Shown: positions 44,314-51,612 of the stretch, piece after piece
Layout of the letters: the number at the start of each line of letters is the position of its first letter
Numbering within the stretch: the first letter of the stretch is position 1
DNA from: Paracidovorax anthurii
GTDB taxonomy: Bacteria > Pseudomonadota > Gammaproteobacteria > Burkholderiales > Burkholderiaceae_C
Direction: 5' to 3'
Assembly: GCF_003269065.1 (NCBI RefSeq)
Contig: NZ_QLTA01000009.1
Coordinates: 62,001-126,000, forward strand
Length of the DNA stretch: 64,000 bases
Notes under the pieces: model-generated
Database searches by the model: none
What the model was told of the DNA's origin: nothing
What the model saw: only the letters and a program-made list of their open reading frames with translations
Translations under genes and position numbers: made by a program

Positions 44314-45126
44314 ATGCCCCGATTCGCCGCCAACCTGTCCATGCTCTACGGCGAGCTGGACTTCTCCGACCGCTTCGCCGCCGCCGCCCAGGACGGCTTC
44401 GAGGGGGTCGAATACCTCTTCCCCTACGACCACGCGCCCGACAGGCTCGCCGGCCTGCTGCGGCGCCACGGCCTGCGGCAGGTGCTGTTCAACGCCCCGC
44501 CGGGCGACTGGGACGCGGGCGAGCGCGGCCTCGCCTGCCTGCCGGGCCGCGAGGCCGAGTTCCGCGAGGGCATCGGGCGCGCCATCGCCTACGCGCAGGC
44601 CCTGCAATGCCCGCGCATCCACGTGATGGCCGGCGTGGTGCCCCCGGGCGCGGAGGCCACCGCCGTGCACGCCACCTACGTCGCCAACGTGCGCCATGCC
44701 GCCGCGCAGGCCGCACCGCACGGCATCCGCATCCTGCTGGAGCCCATCAACGGCCGCGACATGCCCGGCTTCTTCCTGAACCGGCAGGCGCAGGCGCATG
44801 CGCTCGTGGCGGAGATCGACCGGCCCGGCGTGCAGGTCCAGATGGACCTCTACCACTGCCAGATCACCGAGGGCGACCTCGCCACCCGGCTCCGCCAGTA
44901 CGTGCCCACCGGCCGCGTCGGCCACATCCAGATCGCCGGCGTGCCCGAGCGCCACGAGCCCGACGTCGGCGAGGTGCATTACCCCTACCTCTTGCGCCTG
45001 CTCGACAGCCTGGGCTACGCCGGCTGGGTCGGCTGCGAATACCGCCCCGCGCGCGGCACGGCAGCGGGCGCCACCCGCCAGGGGCTGGGGTGGATAGCGC
45101 CCTGGCGCGCCGCCCCGGGGGACTGA
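44314..45126 (+). CDS. hydroxypyruvate isomerase family protein (Hyi/OtnI)
   Basis: 270-residue TIM-barrel isomerase. Landmarks: [85 protein letters not shown] and GCEYRP. Metal ligands lie in the Glu/Asp/His of these motifs. Hyi interconverts hydroxypyruvate and tartronate semialdehyde in glyoxylate metabolism, while OtnI works on 2-oxo-tetronates; the sequence does not decide. The former would connect with the glycerate kinase at 20517. Confidence 0.9.
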   Translation: MPRFAANLSMLYGELDFSDRFAAAAQDGFEGVEYLFPYDHAPDRLAGLLRRHGLRQVLFNAPPGDWDAGERGLACLPGREAEFREGIGRAIAYAQALQCPRIHVMAGVVPPGAEATAVHATYVANVRHAAAQAAPHGIRILLEPINGRDMPGFFLNRQAQAHALVAEIDRPGVQVQMDLYHCQITEGDLATRLRQYVPTGRVGHIQIAGVPERHEPDVGEVHYPYLLRLLDSLGYAGWVGCEYRPARGTAAGATRQGLGWIAPWRAAPGD

Positions 45127-45178
45127 CCGCCGCCCGGGCGGGCGGGCACTCCCGGCAGCGGGCATGCACTTTCCTCTG

Positions 45179-45210
45179 GATTGATTTTCCAATTTATTGG
45201 AAAATCAATC
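45179..45210. promoter_or_regulatory. perfect 32-bp palindrome, probable autoregulatory operator
   Basis: GATTGATTTTCCAAT, TT, ATTGGAAAATCAATC: 15-bp arms, no mismatch. It ends 4 nt before the first ATG of the XRE-cupin gene and so covers the place of the ribosome site. It is very AT-rich in a GC-rich setting. Confidence 0.75.
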
Positions 45211-45214
45211 CATC

Positions 45215-45841
45215 ATGATGGACGAAGACAGCACCCCCTCCCCGGATGACTCGGGCATCAACGAGCGCATCGCCCGGCGCGTGCGCGAGCTGCGGGCGAT
45301 GCGCGACTACACGCTCGACGCGCTCGCCGCGCGCTGCGGCGTCAGCCGGTCCATGATCTCCCTGATCGAGCGCGGTGCGACCAGCCCCACGGCGGTCGTG
45401 CTGGACAAGCTCGCCGGCGGGCTCGGCGTGCCGCTGGCGAGCCTGTTCGGTGGCGAGCGCGAGGGCGAGCCCGCCCAGCCGCTGGTGCGGCGCGCCCGGC
45501 AGTCCCTGTGGCGCGATCCCGAATCCGGCTACGTGCGGCGCGCCCTCTCCCCGCCGGGCTGGCCCTCGCCCCTCCAGCTGGTCGAGGTGAGCTTCCCGCC
45601 CGGCGCGCGCGTGGCCTACGAGACCGGCGGGCGGGAGAAGGCGGTACAGCAGCAGATCTGGGTCCTCCAGGGGCGCATCGACATCACGCTCGGCGCGCAG
45701 CTCCACGAGCTGCACAAGGGCGACTGCCTGGCCCTGCGGCTGGACCAGCCCCTGCTCTACCACAACCCCACCGCCCAGCCCGCCCGCTACATCGTGGCCC
45801 TGTGCGACGCGCCCGCCCCGGCCGGCGCGGGAAGCGCCTGA
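45215..45841 (+). CDS. XRE-family regulator with cupin sensor domain
   Basis: 208 residues. An N-terminal XRE helix-turn-helix (YTLDALAARCGVSRSMISLI, then ERGATSPTAVVLDKLAGGLG) is joined to a C-terminal cupin (VEVSFPPGARVAYETG, VLQGRIDITLGAQLHELHKG, LLYHNPTAQPARYIVAL). Consecutive ATGs at 45215 and 45218 follow the palindrome; no clear Shine-Dalgarno is visible outside it. Such regulators sense small metabolites. The GNAT gene starts 37 nt after its stop, so it probably regulates itself and that acetyltransferase. Confidence 0.92.
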   Translation: MMDEDSTPSPDDSGINERIARRVRELRAMRDYTLDALAARCGVSRSMISLIERGATSPTAVVLDKLAGGLGVPLASLFGGEREGEPAQPLVRRARQSLWRDPESGYVRRALSPPGWPSPLQLVEVSFPPGARVAYETGGREKAVQQQIWVLQGRIDITLGAQLHELHKGDCLALRLDQPLLYHNPTAQPARYIVALCDAPAPAGAGSA

Positions 45842-45878
45842 CTTCTTTCCTTTTTTCCTTCAGCCCACGGGAGCTTTC

Positions 45879-46430
45879 ATGACTTCTTGCGCACCGCACG
45901 GCGGCATCCGCCTGATCGACTGCAACGAGGCCGACCACGCCCAGTCCATCCTGGACATCCTGAACGAGGCCATCGCCCATTCCACGGCCCTCTACGACTA
46001 CGCGCCCCGGCCCCCGGAGGCCATGGCGGCCTGGTTCGCCACCAAGCGCGCCAACGGCTTTCCCGTCGTCGGGGCCATCGATGAGGCCTCGGGCGCGCTG
46101 CTGGGCTTCGCCAGCTGGGGCACGTTCCGCGCGTTCCCGGCCTACAAGTACACGGTGGAGCACAGCGTGTACGTGCACCACGGGCACCGTGGCCGCGGGC
46201 TGGGCCGGCTCCTGCTGTCCGAGATGGTCCGCCGCGCGCGCGAGGCGCAGCTGCATGTGCTGGTGGGCTGCATCGACGCCTCCAACAGCGCCAGCATCGG
46301 GCTGCATGCCCGGCTGGGATTCAGCCATACGGGCACCTTCATGCAGGTCGGGTTCAAGTTCGGCCGCTGGCTGGACGCCGCGTTCTACCAGCTCAACCTG
46401 GAGACGCCCCTGCAGCCGCGGGACGGCTGA
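45879..46430 (+). CDS. GNAT N-acetyltransferase, phosphinothricin-acetyltransferase-like
   Basis: 183 residues, acetyl-CoA dependent. N-terminal IRLIDCNEADHAQSILDILN and YDYAPRPPEAMAAWF are typical of the PAT/Bar/YncA subgroup. The acetyl-CoA loop is VHHGHRGRGLGRLLLSEMV (Q/R-x2-G-x-G/A form), and C-terminal SIGLHARLGFSHTGTFMQVG is conserved in the group. Substrates of this subgroup include methionine sulfone and sulfoximine as well as phosphinothricin. ATG 45879 follows GGGAGC. Likely co-transcribed with the XRE-cupin regulator. Confidence 0.9.
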   Translation: MTSCAPHGGIRLIDCNEADHAQSILDILNEAIAHSTALYDYAPRPPEAMAAWFATKRANGFPVVGAIDEASGALLGFASWGTFRAFPAYKYTVEHSVYVHHGHRGRGLGRLLLSEMVRRAREAQLHVLVGCIDASNSASIGLHARLGFSHTGTFMQVGFKFGRWLDAAFYQLNLETPLQPRDG

Positions 46431-46499
46431 GGCAGCGCCGCGGGTGCGATCGCCGCCGGCGCGGGGTGGCGGAGCGATGGGGCGGCGGAGCGGCGCGCC

Positions 46500-46712
46500 T
46501 CAGCGGCCCTGCGCCTGCCGGCAGATGTTGAGCCCCGTGGCGGTCAGCCGCAGCGCGCCGCCGTTCCACTCCATCCAGAAGCACCGCACGAGGTCGTCGA
46601 TGACGTCCTCGCCGATCTCACCGGCACGGTTGCTGCGCAGCAGGGTCTCGATGCGGGGCAAAGCCTCGCGCAATTCACCCAGTCGGGCAGAGGAGATGGA
46701 CGCGGTAGGCAT
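46500..46712 (-). CDS. small hypothetical protein, 70 residues
   Basis: MPTASISSARLGELREALPR, then IETLLRSNRAGEIGEDVIDD and a C-terminal WMEWNGGALRLTATGLNICR. The ATG at 46712 follows AAGGAA. Charged and soluble with a probable helical N-terminus. The composition is protein-like. No family recognised; convergent with the GNAT gene. Confidence 0.55.
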   Translation of the reverse strand: MPTASISSARLGELREALPRIETLLRSNRAGEIGEDVIDDLVRCFWMEWNGGALRLTATGLNICRQAQGR

Positions 46713-46799
46713 GCGGAATTCCTTGATTGGCGGCTCCGGGTCACACACTAGCACGGCGGGGGAACGGCGTCCTCCCGCCAAAAATCCATCCTATGGAAC

Positions 46800-46856
46800 G
46801 CTATTCAATCAATAGCGAACTGTTCAATGGATATGCCGACCACCTGCCAGGAGGCT
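46800..46856 (+). repeat. dispersed repeat R1, copy E
   Basis: GCTATTCAATCAATAGC head, then TGCCGACCACC at 34-nt spacing; a diverged copy. Intergenic. Confidence 0.65.
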
Positions 46857-46990
46857 ATCGGTAGCGATTGGAAAAATTGACACCGAGGCGTTGCTTTGGG
46901 CCCTCATCCACCGAAAGAGGCCGGTGTTTTCCATGGGACCGGCGGTCAACGCCTCCCTGCGGGCCCGGTGGGGCCCTCCGTCTGCCGATC

Positions 46991-47019
46991 AGAGCGTGTT
47001 CACGATCTCAGACGCTGGG
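46991..47019 (+). repeat. solitary M-element end fragment
   Basis: AGAGCGTGTTCACGATCTC, one change from the element terminus. It adjoins R1 copy I. Confidence 0.55.
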
Positions 47020-47069
47020 CGCACGGACGTCGGCGACTATCATGCGCGACTAGCTCACGAAACGATAGC
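47013..47069 (-). repeat. dispersed repeat R1, copy I
   Basis: Minus strand: GCTATCGTTTCGTGAGC, with CGCCGACGTCCG at 34-nt spacing. It ends 8 bp before the ureD start. Together with copy E and the M fragment it fills most of the 46713-47077 gap, which holds no gene. Confidence 0.7.
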
Positions 47070-47077
47070 AACACCCG

Positions 47078-47908
47078 ATGACCTGGCACGCCCGCCTGCA
47101 ACTGGATTACCGGCGGGAAGGCCCGCGCACCGTGGCCCGCTTCCACCACGACGGGCCGCTGCGCATCCTGCAGAGCCTCTACCCCGAGGGCGACGGCATC
47201 TGCCACAACGTGCTCGTGCACCCGCCCGGCGGCCTGGTGGGCGGCGACACGCTGGACATCGCCGCCACCGTGGCGGAGGGCGCCCACGGCCTGGTCACCA
47301 CCCCCGGCGCCACGCGCTTTTACCGCTCCACCGGCGCGCCGGCGCTGCAGCGCGCGCAGGCCACGCTGGAGGCCGGCGCGCGGCTCGAATGGCTGCCGCT
47401 CGAAGCCCTCTGCTACAGCGCCTGCCAGGCCGAGAACCGGCTCACGCTCTCGCTCGCCCCCGGGGCCGAATGCATCGCCTGGGACGTGACCGCGCTGGGT
47501 CTGCCCCATTCCGATCAGCCCTTCGCGGCGGGCCGCTTCACACAGCACATCGAGGTGCCGGGCGTGTGGCTGGAGCGCGGCGCCATCGACGCCGCCGACG
47601 CGCTCCTGATGGACGGCCGCCTCGGCCTCGCGGGGCACCGCTGCCTGGCCTCGGTGTTCCTCGTGGCCGGCACGGCGCTGCCGCGCGGGCGGCGCGAGGC
47701 GGCGCTGGATGCCGCGCGCGCCGCGATCGACGCGCACGCGCTGCGGGCCACGGCAGGGGCCACCAGCCCGCACCCGCAGGTGGTGACGGTGCGCGTGCTG
47801 GCCCCCGTCGTGGAACCCGCCATGGACCTGCTGCGACAGGTATGGAGCGCATGGCGCCAGCATCTCTGGGATCTTCCGGCCCGGCAGCCACGCATCTGGG
47901 CGATGTGA
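47078..47908 (+). CDS. ureD: urease accessory protein UreD
   Basis: 276-residue chaperone that scaffolds UreF-UreG on urease during nickel activation. Recognisable from MTWHARLQLDYRREGPRTVA, the HHDGPLRILQSLYPEGDGIC region, HPPGGLVGGDTLDI, LVTTPGATRFYRS, EWLPLEALCYSACQAENRL and MDGRLGLAGHRCLASVFLV. In most genomes ureABC and ureEFG follow at once. Here the next gene is the ethylene-forming-enzyme homologue, so the remaining urease genes must be elsewhere or absent. Confidence 0.93.
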   Translation: MTWHARLQLDYRREGPRTVARFHHDGPLRILQSLYPEGDGICHNVLVHPPGGLVGGDTLDIAATVAEGAHGLVTTPGATRFYRSTGAPALQRAQATLEAGARLEWLPLEALCYSACQAENRLTLSLAPGAECIAWDVTALGLPHSDQPFAAGRFTQHIEVPGVWLERGAIDAADALLMDGRLGLAGHRCLASVFLVAGTALPRGRREAALDAARAAIDAHALRATAGATSPHPQVVTVRVLAPVVEPAMDLLRQVWSAWRQHLWDLPARQPRIWAM

Positions 47909-48268
47909 GCCGCGCGCGGCGGCCGCCCTCCGGCGAATATCTCCGCCGCGCCGCCCTATATTCATTCACGGCATGGAGCCATGCAATGAAAATAGTTTCA
48001 TCCATATTCCCATAAAGCTTCGTAATCAGAAGAAATAACCGGGCTCCTGCGGCCCGGCACCTTCTTTTCATTTTGATGACAGATCCGTGTCAGATATCAA
48101 AATGAATCATTCCACCCATTAGCCTCCCTCGCAGACGCAATGGATGACAAATTCCCCGCGCCGCAGAAGAATTCCGCGAAATTCAACGAGGCGAGGGAGG
48201 AAATCCAACACACAGGCCATACCCCATGAAACCCAACGCAATTCCCAAATACTCCATCAATAAAATCC
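47909..48268. other. 360-bp AT-rich leader before the EFE-like gene
   Basis: Markedly AT-richer than its surroundings. Contains a weak terminator-like hairpin (CCGGGC/GCCCGG at 48039-48057 followed by a T/C-rich tract) and a large inverted repeat at 48069-48104. I found no TTCG-N16-TTCG or PIP-type Hrp box. No credible open frame. Confidence 0.5.
48069..48104. promoter_or_regulatory. inverted repeat in the EFE-like gene leader
   Basis: CATTTTGAT and ATCAAAATG are perfect 9-nt arms; inside them GACA pairs with TGTC, leaving a small bulge. It could be an operator or an mRNA hairpin, 165 bp before the start codon. Confidence 0.5.
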
Positions 48269-49348
48269 ATGACGGAACTCACAACATTCCAAATCCCCTC
48301 TGCTGTCGGCGATACCCACTCCGATATTGACCTGGGCCTGGACATCATCCAGGCCTGGCGCAGGGACGGCATCATCCAGATCGCGCTCGACGACGCGCAA
48401 GACGCCCGCACCCGGCAAGCCTTCCAGGCCAGCCGCGATTACTTCGCGCTGCCGCCCCAGGAGAAATCCCGCCACCTGAGCGACCTGAACTACGCGGGCT
48501 ACATCGCCTCGGGCGAGGAGATCACCGCGGGCAAGGCCGACTATTCCGAGATCTACACCGTCTGCAAGGACCTGCCCGAAGACGATCCGCGCGTGCAGCA
48601 GCAATGGCCCTGCCACGGCCCCGCCCCCTGGCCCGGTGCCGGGTTCCAGCGCGACATGACCCTCTTCATGGAGCAGCTCGGCGCGATCGGCGAGAAGCTG
48701 CTGCACCTGACGGCGCTGGGCCTGCGGTCGCTGGGCCGGCTCGACGACATCCACGCCATCAAGCGCCTGACCCACGACGGCTGGCACCACATGCGGGTAC
48801 TGCGCTTCCCCTGCGCCACGCCCGGCAACCAGGGCCGGGGCATCAGCTCCCACACGGACTACGGCCTGCTCGTGATCGCGGCGCAGGACGATGTCGGAGG
48901 CCTCTACATCCGCCCGCCCGTGGAAGGCGAGGCCCGGCGCCGCAACTGGCTGCCCGGCGAGAGCGCGGCGGGCATGTACGAGAACGAGGACCCCTGGACC
49001 TTCGTGCGGCCCACGCCCCGCGTGGTCACGGCGTTTCCCGGCGACATCCTGCAGTTCCTCACGGGGGGATACCTGCTGTCCACGCCCCACAAGGTGAAGC
49101 TCAACACGCGCGAGCGCTTCGCTCTGGCGTATTTCCACGAGCCCCACTTCGAGGCCTCCATCCAGCCGCTGCGCCCGCAGCCGGGCGACGGGCAGATCCA
49201 CTACGGCAGCCACTTCACCAACATGTTCATGCGCTCCTACCCGCAGCGCATCACCACGCAGCGCATCCTGCGCGAAGACCGCCTGAACGCCTGGCTGGCC
49301 GCGCGCGCGCCCGCGCCAGCAAATCAGCCGGAAGCCGTGGAGGCCTGA
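48269..49348 (+). CDS. efe: 2-oxoglutarate/Fe(II) oxygenase, ethylene-forming enzyme (EFE) homologue
   Basis: 359-residue soluble oxygenase. The known Pseudomonas syringae enzyme turns 2-oxoglutarate into ethylene plus CO2 and also oxidises L-arginine to guanidine and pyrroline-5-carboxylate. From my memory of that protein the match is strong along its length: SGEEITAGKADYSEIYTVCK, DGWHHMRVLRFP, SHTDYGLLVIAAQDDVGGLY, NWLPGESAAGM, STPHKVKLNTRERFALAYFH and HFTNMFMRSYPQRITTQR. Iron ligands are His195, Asp197, His274; Arg283 binds 2-oxoglutarate; Glu84, Arg176, Arg322 and Tyr324 correspond to the arginine pocket. Isopenicillin-N-synthase-type oxygenases are the wider family. ATG 48269 gives MTELTTFQIP, matching the EFE N-terminus. 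Confidence 0.88.
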   Translation: MTELTTFQIPSAVGDTHSDIDLGLDIIQAWRRDGIIQIALDDAQDARTRQAFQASRDYFALPPQEKSRHLSDLNYAGYIASGEEITAGKADYSEIYTVCKDLPEDDPRVQQQWPCHGPAPWPGAGFQRDMTLFMEQLGAIGEKLLHLTALGLRSLGRLDDIHAIKRLTHDGWHHMRVLRFPCATPGNQGRGISSHTDYGLLVIAAQDDVGGLYIRPPVEGEARRRNWLPGESAAGMYENEDPWTFVRPTPRVVTAFPGDILQFLTGGYLLSTPHKVKLNTRERFALAYFHEPHFEASIQPLRPQPGDGQIHYGSHFTNMFMRSYPQRITTQRILREDRLNAWLAARAPAPANQPEAVEA

Positions 49349-49408
49349 AAAGGTCGTGAACAGGCCCGCACGCGGGCCCTCGGGTACAGCGCGCGGGCCG
49401 CGGCCCGG

Positions 49409-50239
49409 TCAGTACACGCCGGAATACGCCCCGCCGTCGGCCAGCACGTTCTGCCCCGTCATGTAGCCCGCCGGCACGCTGCAGAGGAACGCGCAGATCG
49501 CGCCGAACTCCTGCGGCGTGCCGTAGCGGCCGGCGGGGATCGCCGCCTGCTGGGCGCGGCGCACCTCGTCCTCGGCCTTGCCCGATTTCTTCATCGCGGC
49601 CTGGATGGTGGCGACGAGCCGGTCGGTGTCGAACTTGCCGGGCAGCAGGTTGTTGATCGTCACACCCCTGGCGGCGATGCCGCTGCGCGCCGCGCCCGCC
49701 ACGAAGCCCGTGAGGCCGCTGCGCGCCCCGTTGGACAGGCCCAGGATGTCGATGGGCGCCTTCACCGCGCTGGAGGTGATGTTGACGATGCGCCCGAAGC
49801 CGCGCGCGGCCATGCCGTCCACGGTGGCCTTGATCAGCTCGATGGGCGTGAGCATGTTGGCGTCCACGGCGCGGATCCAGGCCTCGCGGTCCCAGTCGCG
49901 GAAATCGCCCGGCGGCGGGCCGCCCGCGTTGGTGACCACGATGTCGAAATCCCGGCCCGGCCCGCCGGGCGCCGAGAACGCGGCCTCGCGGCCCTCGGGG
50001 GTGGTGATGTCGGCGGCCACGGCCACCACCTGCGGCGGCGGGCCCTTCTGCCCGGCGGCGGCCGTGATCTCGGCGCCGGCGGAGGCGAGCCGCGCGGCGG
50101 CGAGCCGCAGGTCCTCGGGGTTGCGCGCGTTGATGACCACGTTCACCCCTTCGCGCACGAGCGCCTCGGCGCAGCCGTACCCCAGGCCCTTGCTCGCGCC
50201 GCAGACCAATGCCCATTTGCCGGAGATGCCGAGATCCAT
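49409..50239 (-). CDS. SDR family protein lacking the Tyr-x3-Lys motif
   Basis: 276 residues with Rossmann loop CGASKGLGYGCAEAL, VVTNAGGPPPGDFRDWD and Ser in NITSSAVKAPIDILGLSNGA. At the place of the catalytic YxxxK the sequence reads LSNGARSGL, so Tyr and Lys are replaced by Asn and Arg. The C-terminus is SDR-like (GYMTGQNVLADGGAYSG). It is a member of the FabG-like subgroup with altered active site; a non-canonical or non-catalytic role is possible. ATG 50239 follows AAAGGA. Confidence 0.85.
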   Translation of the reverse strand: MDLGISGKWALVCGASKGLGYGCAEALVREGVNVVINARNPEDLRLAAARLASAGAEITAAAGQKGPPPQVVAVAADITTPEGREAAFSAPGGPGRDFDIVVTNAGGPPPGDFRDWDREAWIRAVDANMLTPIELIKATVDGMAARGFGRIVNITSSAVKAPIDILGLSNGARSGLTGFVAGAARSGIAARGVTINNLLPGKFDTDRLVATIQAAMKKSGKAEDEVRRAQQAAIPAGRYGTPQEFGAICAFLCSVPAGYMTGQNVLADGGAYSGVY

Positions 50240-50406
50240 AGTGCTGTGTCCTTTCGGGCCGCGACGCGCAGCCCCGCAGTGGTGGAGGAAAACGAAAACC
50301 AGAAGGCCGGCACGCCGTGCCCGCCGCCGCCCTCCGATGGTACGGAAGGACCGTGCCGCGGGCGGGATGTGGGGATATCGGAGCGCAGCCGCGGCCGCGG
50401 GGCAGC

Positions 50407-51339
50407 TCACGGCACGGGCCGGCGCGCCGCCATGCGCGTGAACACGAAGATGCCCGCGATCACCAGGGCCGTGCCGGCCGCCACCCACGGCGTGAACGGC
50501 TCGCCCAGCAGCCACACGCCCATGAGGATGGTGGACAGCGGGCCGATCATGCCGGTCTGCGCCGCCAGGCCCGCGCCGATGCGCTCGATGGCCATCATCA
50601 CCAGCAGCACCGGCACCGCCGTGCACAGTACGGCGTTCAGCACCGACAGCCAGAGCACCTCGGGCGCCACCACCGCCGCCGACAGGGGCCGCAGCACCAC
50701 GAACTGCGCGATGCAGCACGCGCAGGCCACCGTGGTGGCCAGCCCCACGAGGCGCAGCGAGCCGATGCGCCGCACCATCTCGCCGCTGTAGACCAGATAG
50801 ACCGCATAGCTCACGGCCGAGAGGAACACCAGCAGCACGCCCCAGGCCACGTGCGGGCCCTGCAGGCTCGCCTCGCGCCCGAACACCAGCACCACGCCGC
50901 AGTAGCTGATCGCCATGCCCAGCACCTGCCCGCGCCGGATGCCGCGCCCGTACAGCATCCAGCCGAGCAGCACCACCAGCGTGGGGTTGAGGTAGAGGAT
51001 CAGCCGCTCCAGGCTGGCGCTGATGTAGGCCAGCCCGGCGAAGTCGAGAAAGCTCGCGAGGTAGTAGCCCGTGACGCCCAGCCCCGCGATGCCGGCCCAG
51101 TCGCGCCGCGTGAGCGGCGGCTTGCCCCGGCTGGCCCACCAGCCCATGGCCGCGAAGATGGGCAGCGCGAACAGCATGCGGTACATCAGCAGCGTGACCG
51201 CGTCCACGCCGTGCCGGTAGGCCAGCTTGACGATGATGGCCTTGCCGCTAAAGGCGACCGCGCCCACGAGGGCGAAGGCCAGGCCGACGGTGATGCGGCG
51301 GGACGCGGCGGGCTCGGGGGGTGGGGATGCAGTGGACAC
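50407..51339 (-). CDS. EamA/DMT-family transporter
   Basis: 310 residues with about ten membrane helices in two EamA repeats (VGLAFALVGAVAFSGKAIIV to VLVFGR, and VAWGVLLVFLSAVSYAVYLV to GIFVFTRMAA). DMT transporters usually export amino acids or metabolites; substrate unknown. A GTG at 51339 (VSTASPPPEP) is the best start, since the next Met is within helix 2 and upstream starts give an Arg-rich extension. No strong ribosome site. Confidence 0.85.
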   Translation of the reverse strand: MSTASPPPEPAASRRITVGLAFALVGAVAFSGKAIIVKLAYRHGVDAVTLLMYRMLFALPIFAAMGWWASRGKPPLTRRDWAGIAGLGVTGYYLASFLDFAGLAYISASLERLILYLNPTLVVLLGWMLYGRGIRRGQVLGMAISYCGVVLVFGREASLQGPHVAWGVLLVFLSAVSYAVYLVYSGEMVRRIGSLRLVGLATTVACACCIAQFVVLRPLSAAVVAPEVLWLSVLNAVLCTAVPVLLVMMAIERIGAGLAAQTGMIGPLSTILMGVWLLGEPFTPWVAAGTALVIAGIFVFTRMAARRPVP

Positions 51340-51544
51340 GGGGCGGCGTTTTTCTTGTCTTGCGGGGCGAAACGGCGGCGGCGGCGCGGGGCCGCCGGCG
51401 CGGGCCTTCGAGTGTCGCACGCACCCCGGCGCGCGGCCTTCGGCGCTGCGCAATGCTGCCAGCGCCATCCGCGAGGGGTGGATGCGCCGCCGCAAGACGC
51501 GATGGCCCGCGCCGGTGGTTCGCGGGGCAGCACAAGCCGCGCCC

Positions 51545-51576
51545 GCCAAAAGGAAAGGCGCCCCGCAGGGCGCCTT
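51545..51576 (-). terminator. intrinsic terminator after tctA
   Basis: On the minus strand AAGGCGCCC-TGCG-GGGCGCCTT with a 9-bp stem, followed by TCCTTTT. Confidence 0.75.
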
Positions 51577-51612
51577 GGACGGGCACGGCCGCGCGGGCCG
51601 GGCGGGAGCCGG

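Noticed and set aside
47909-48268. Hrp/PIP box controlling the EFE-like gene
   Set aside because: Only single TTCG words with wrong spacing were found.
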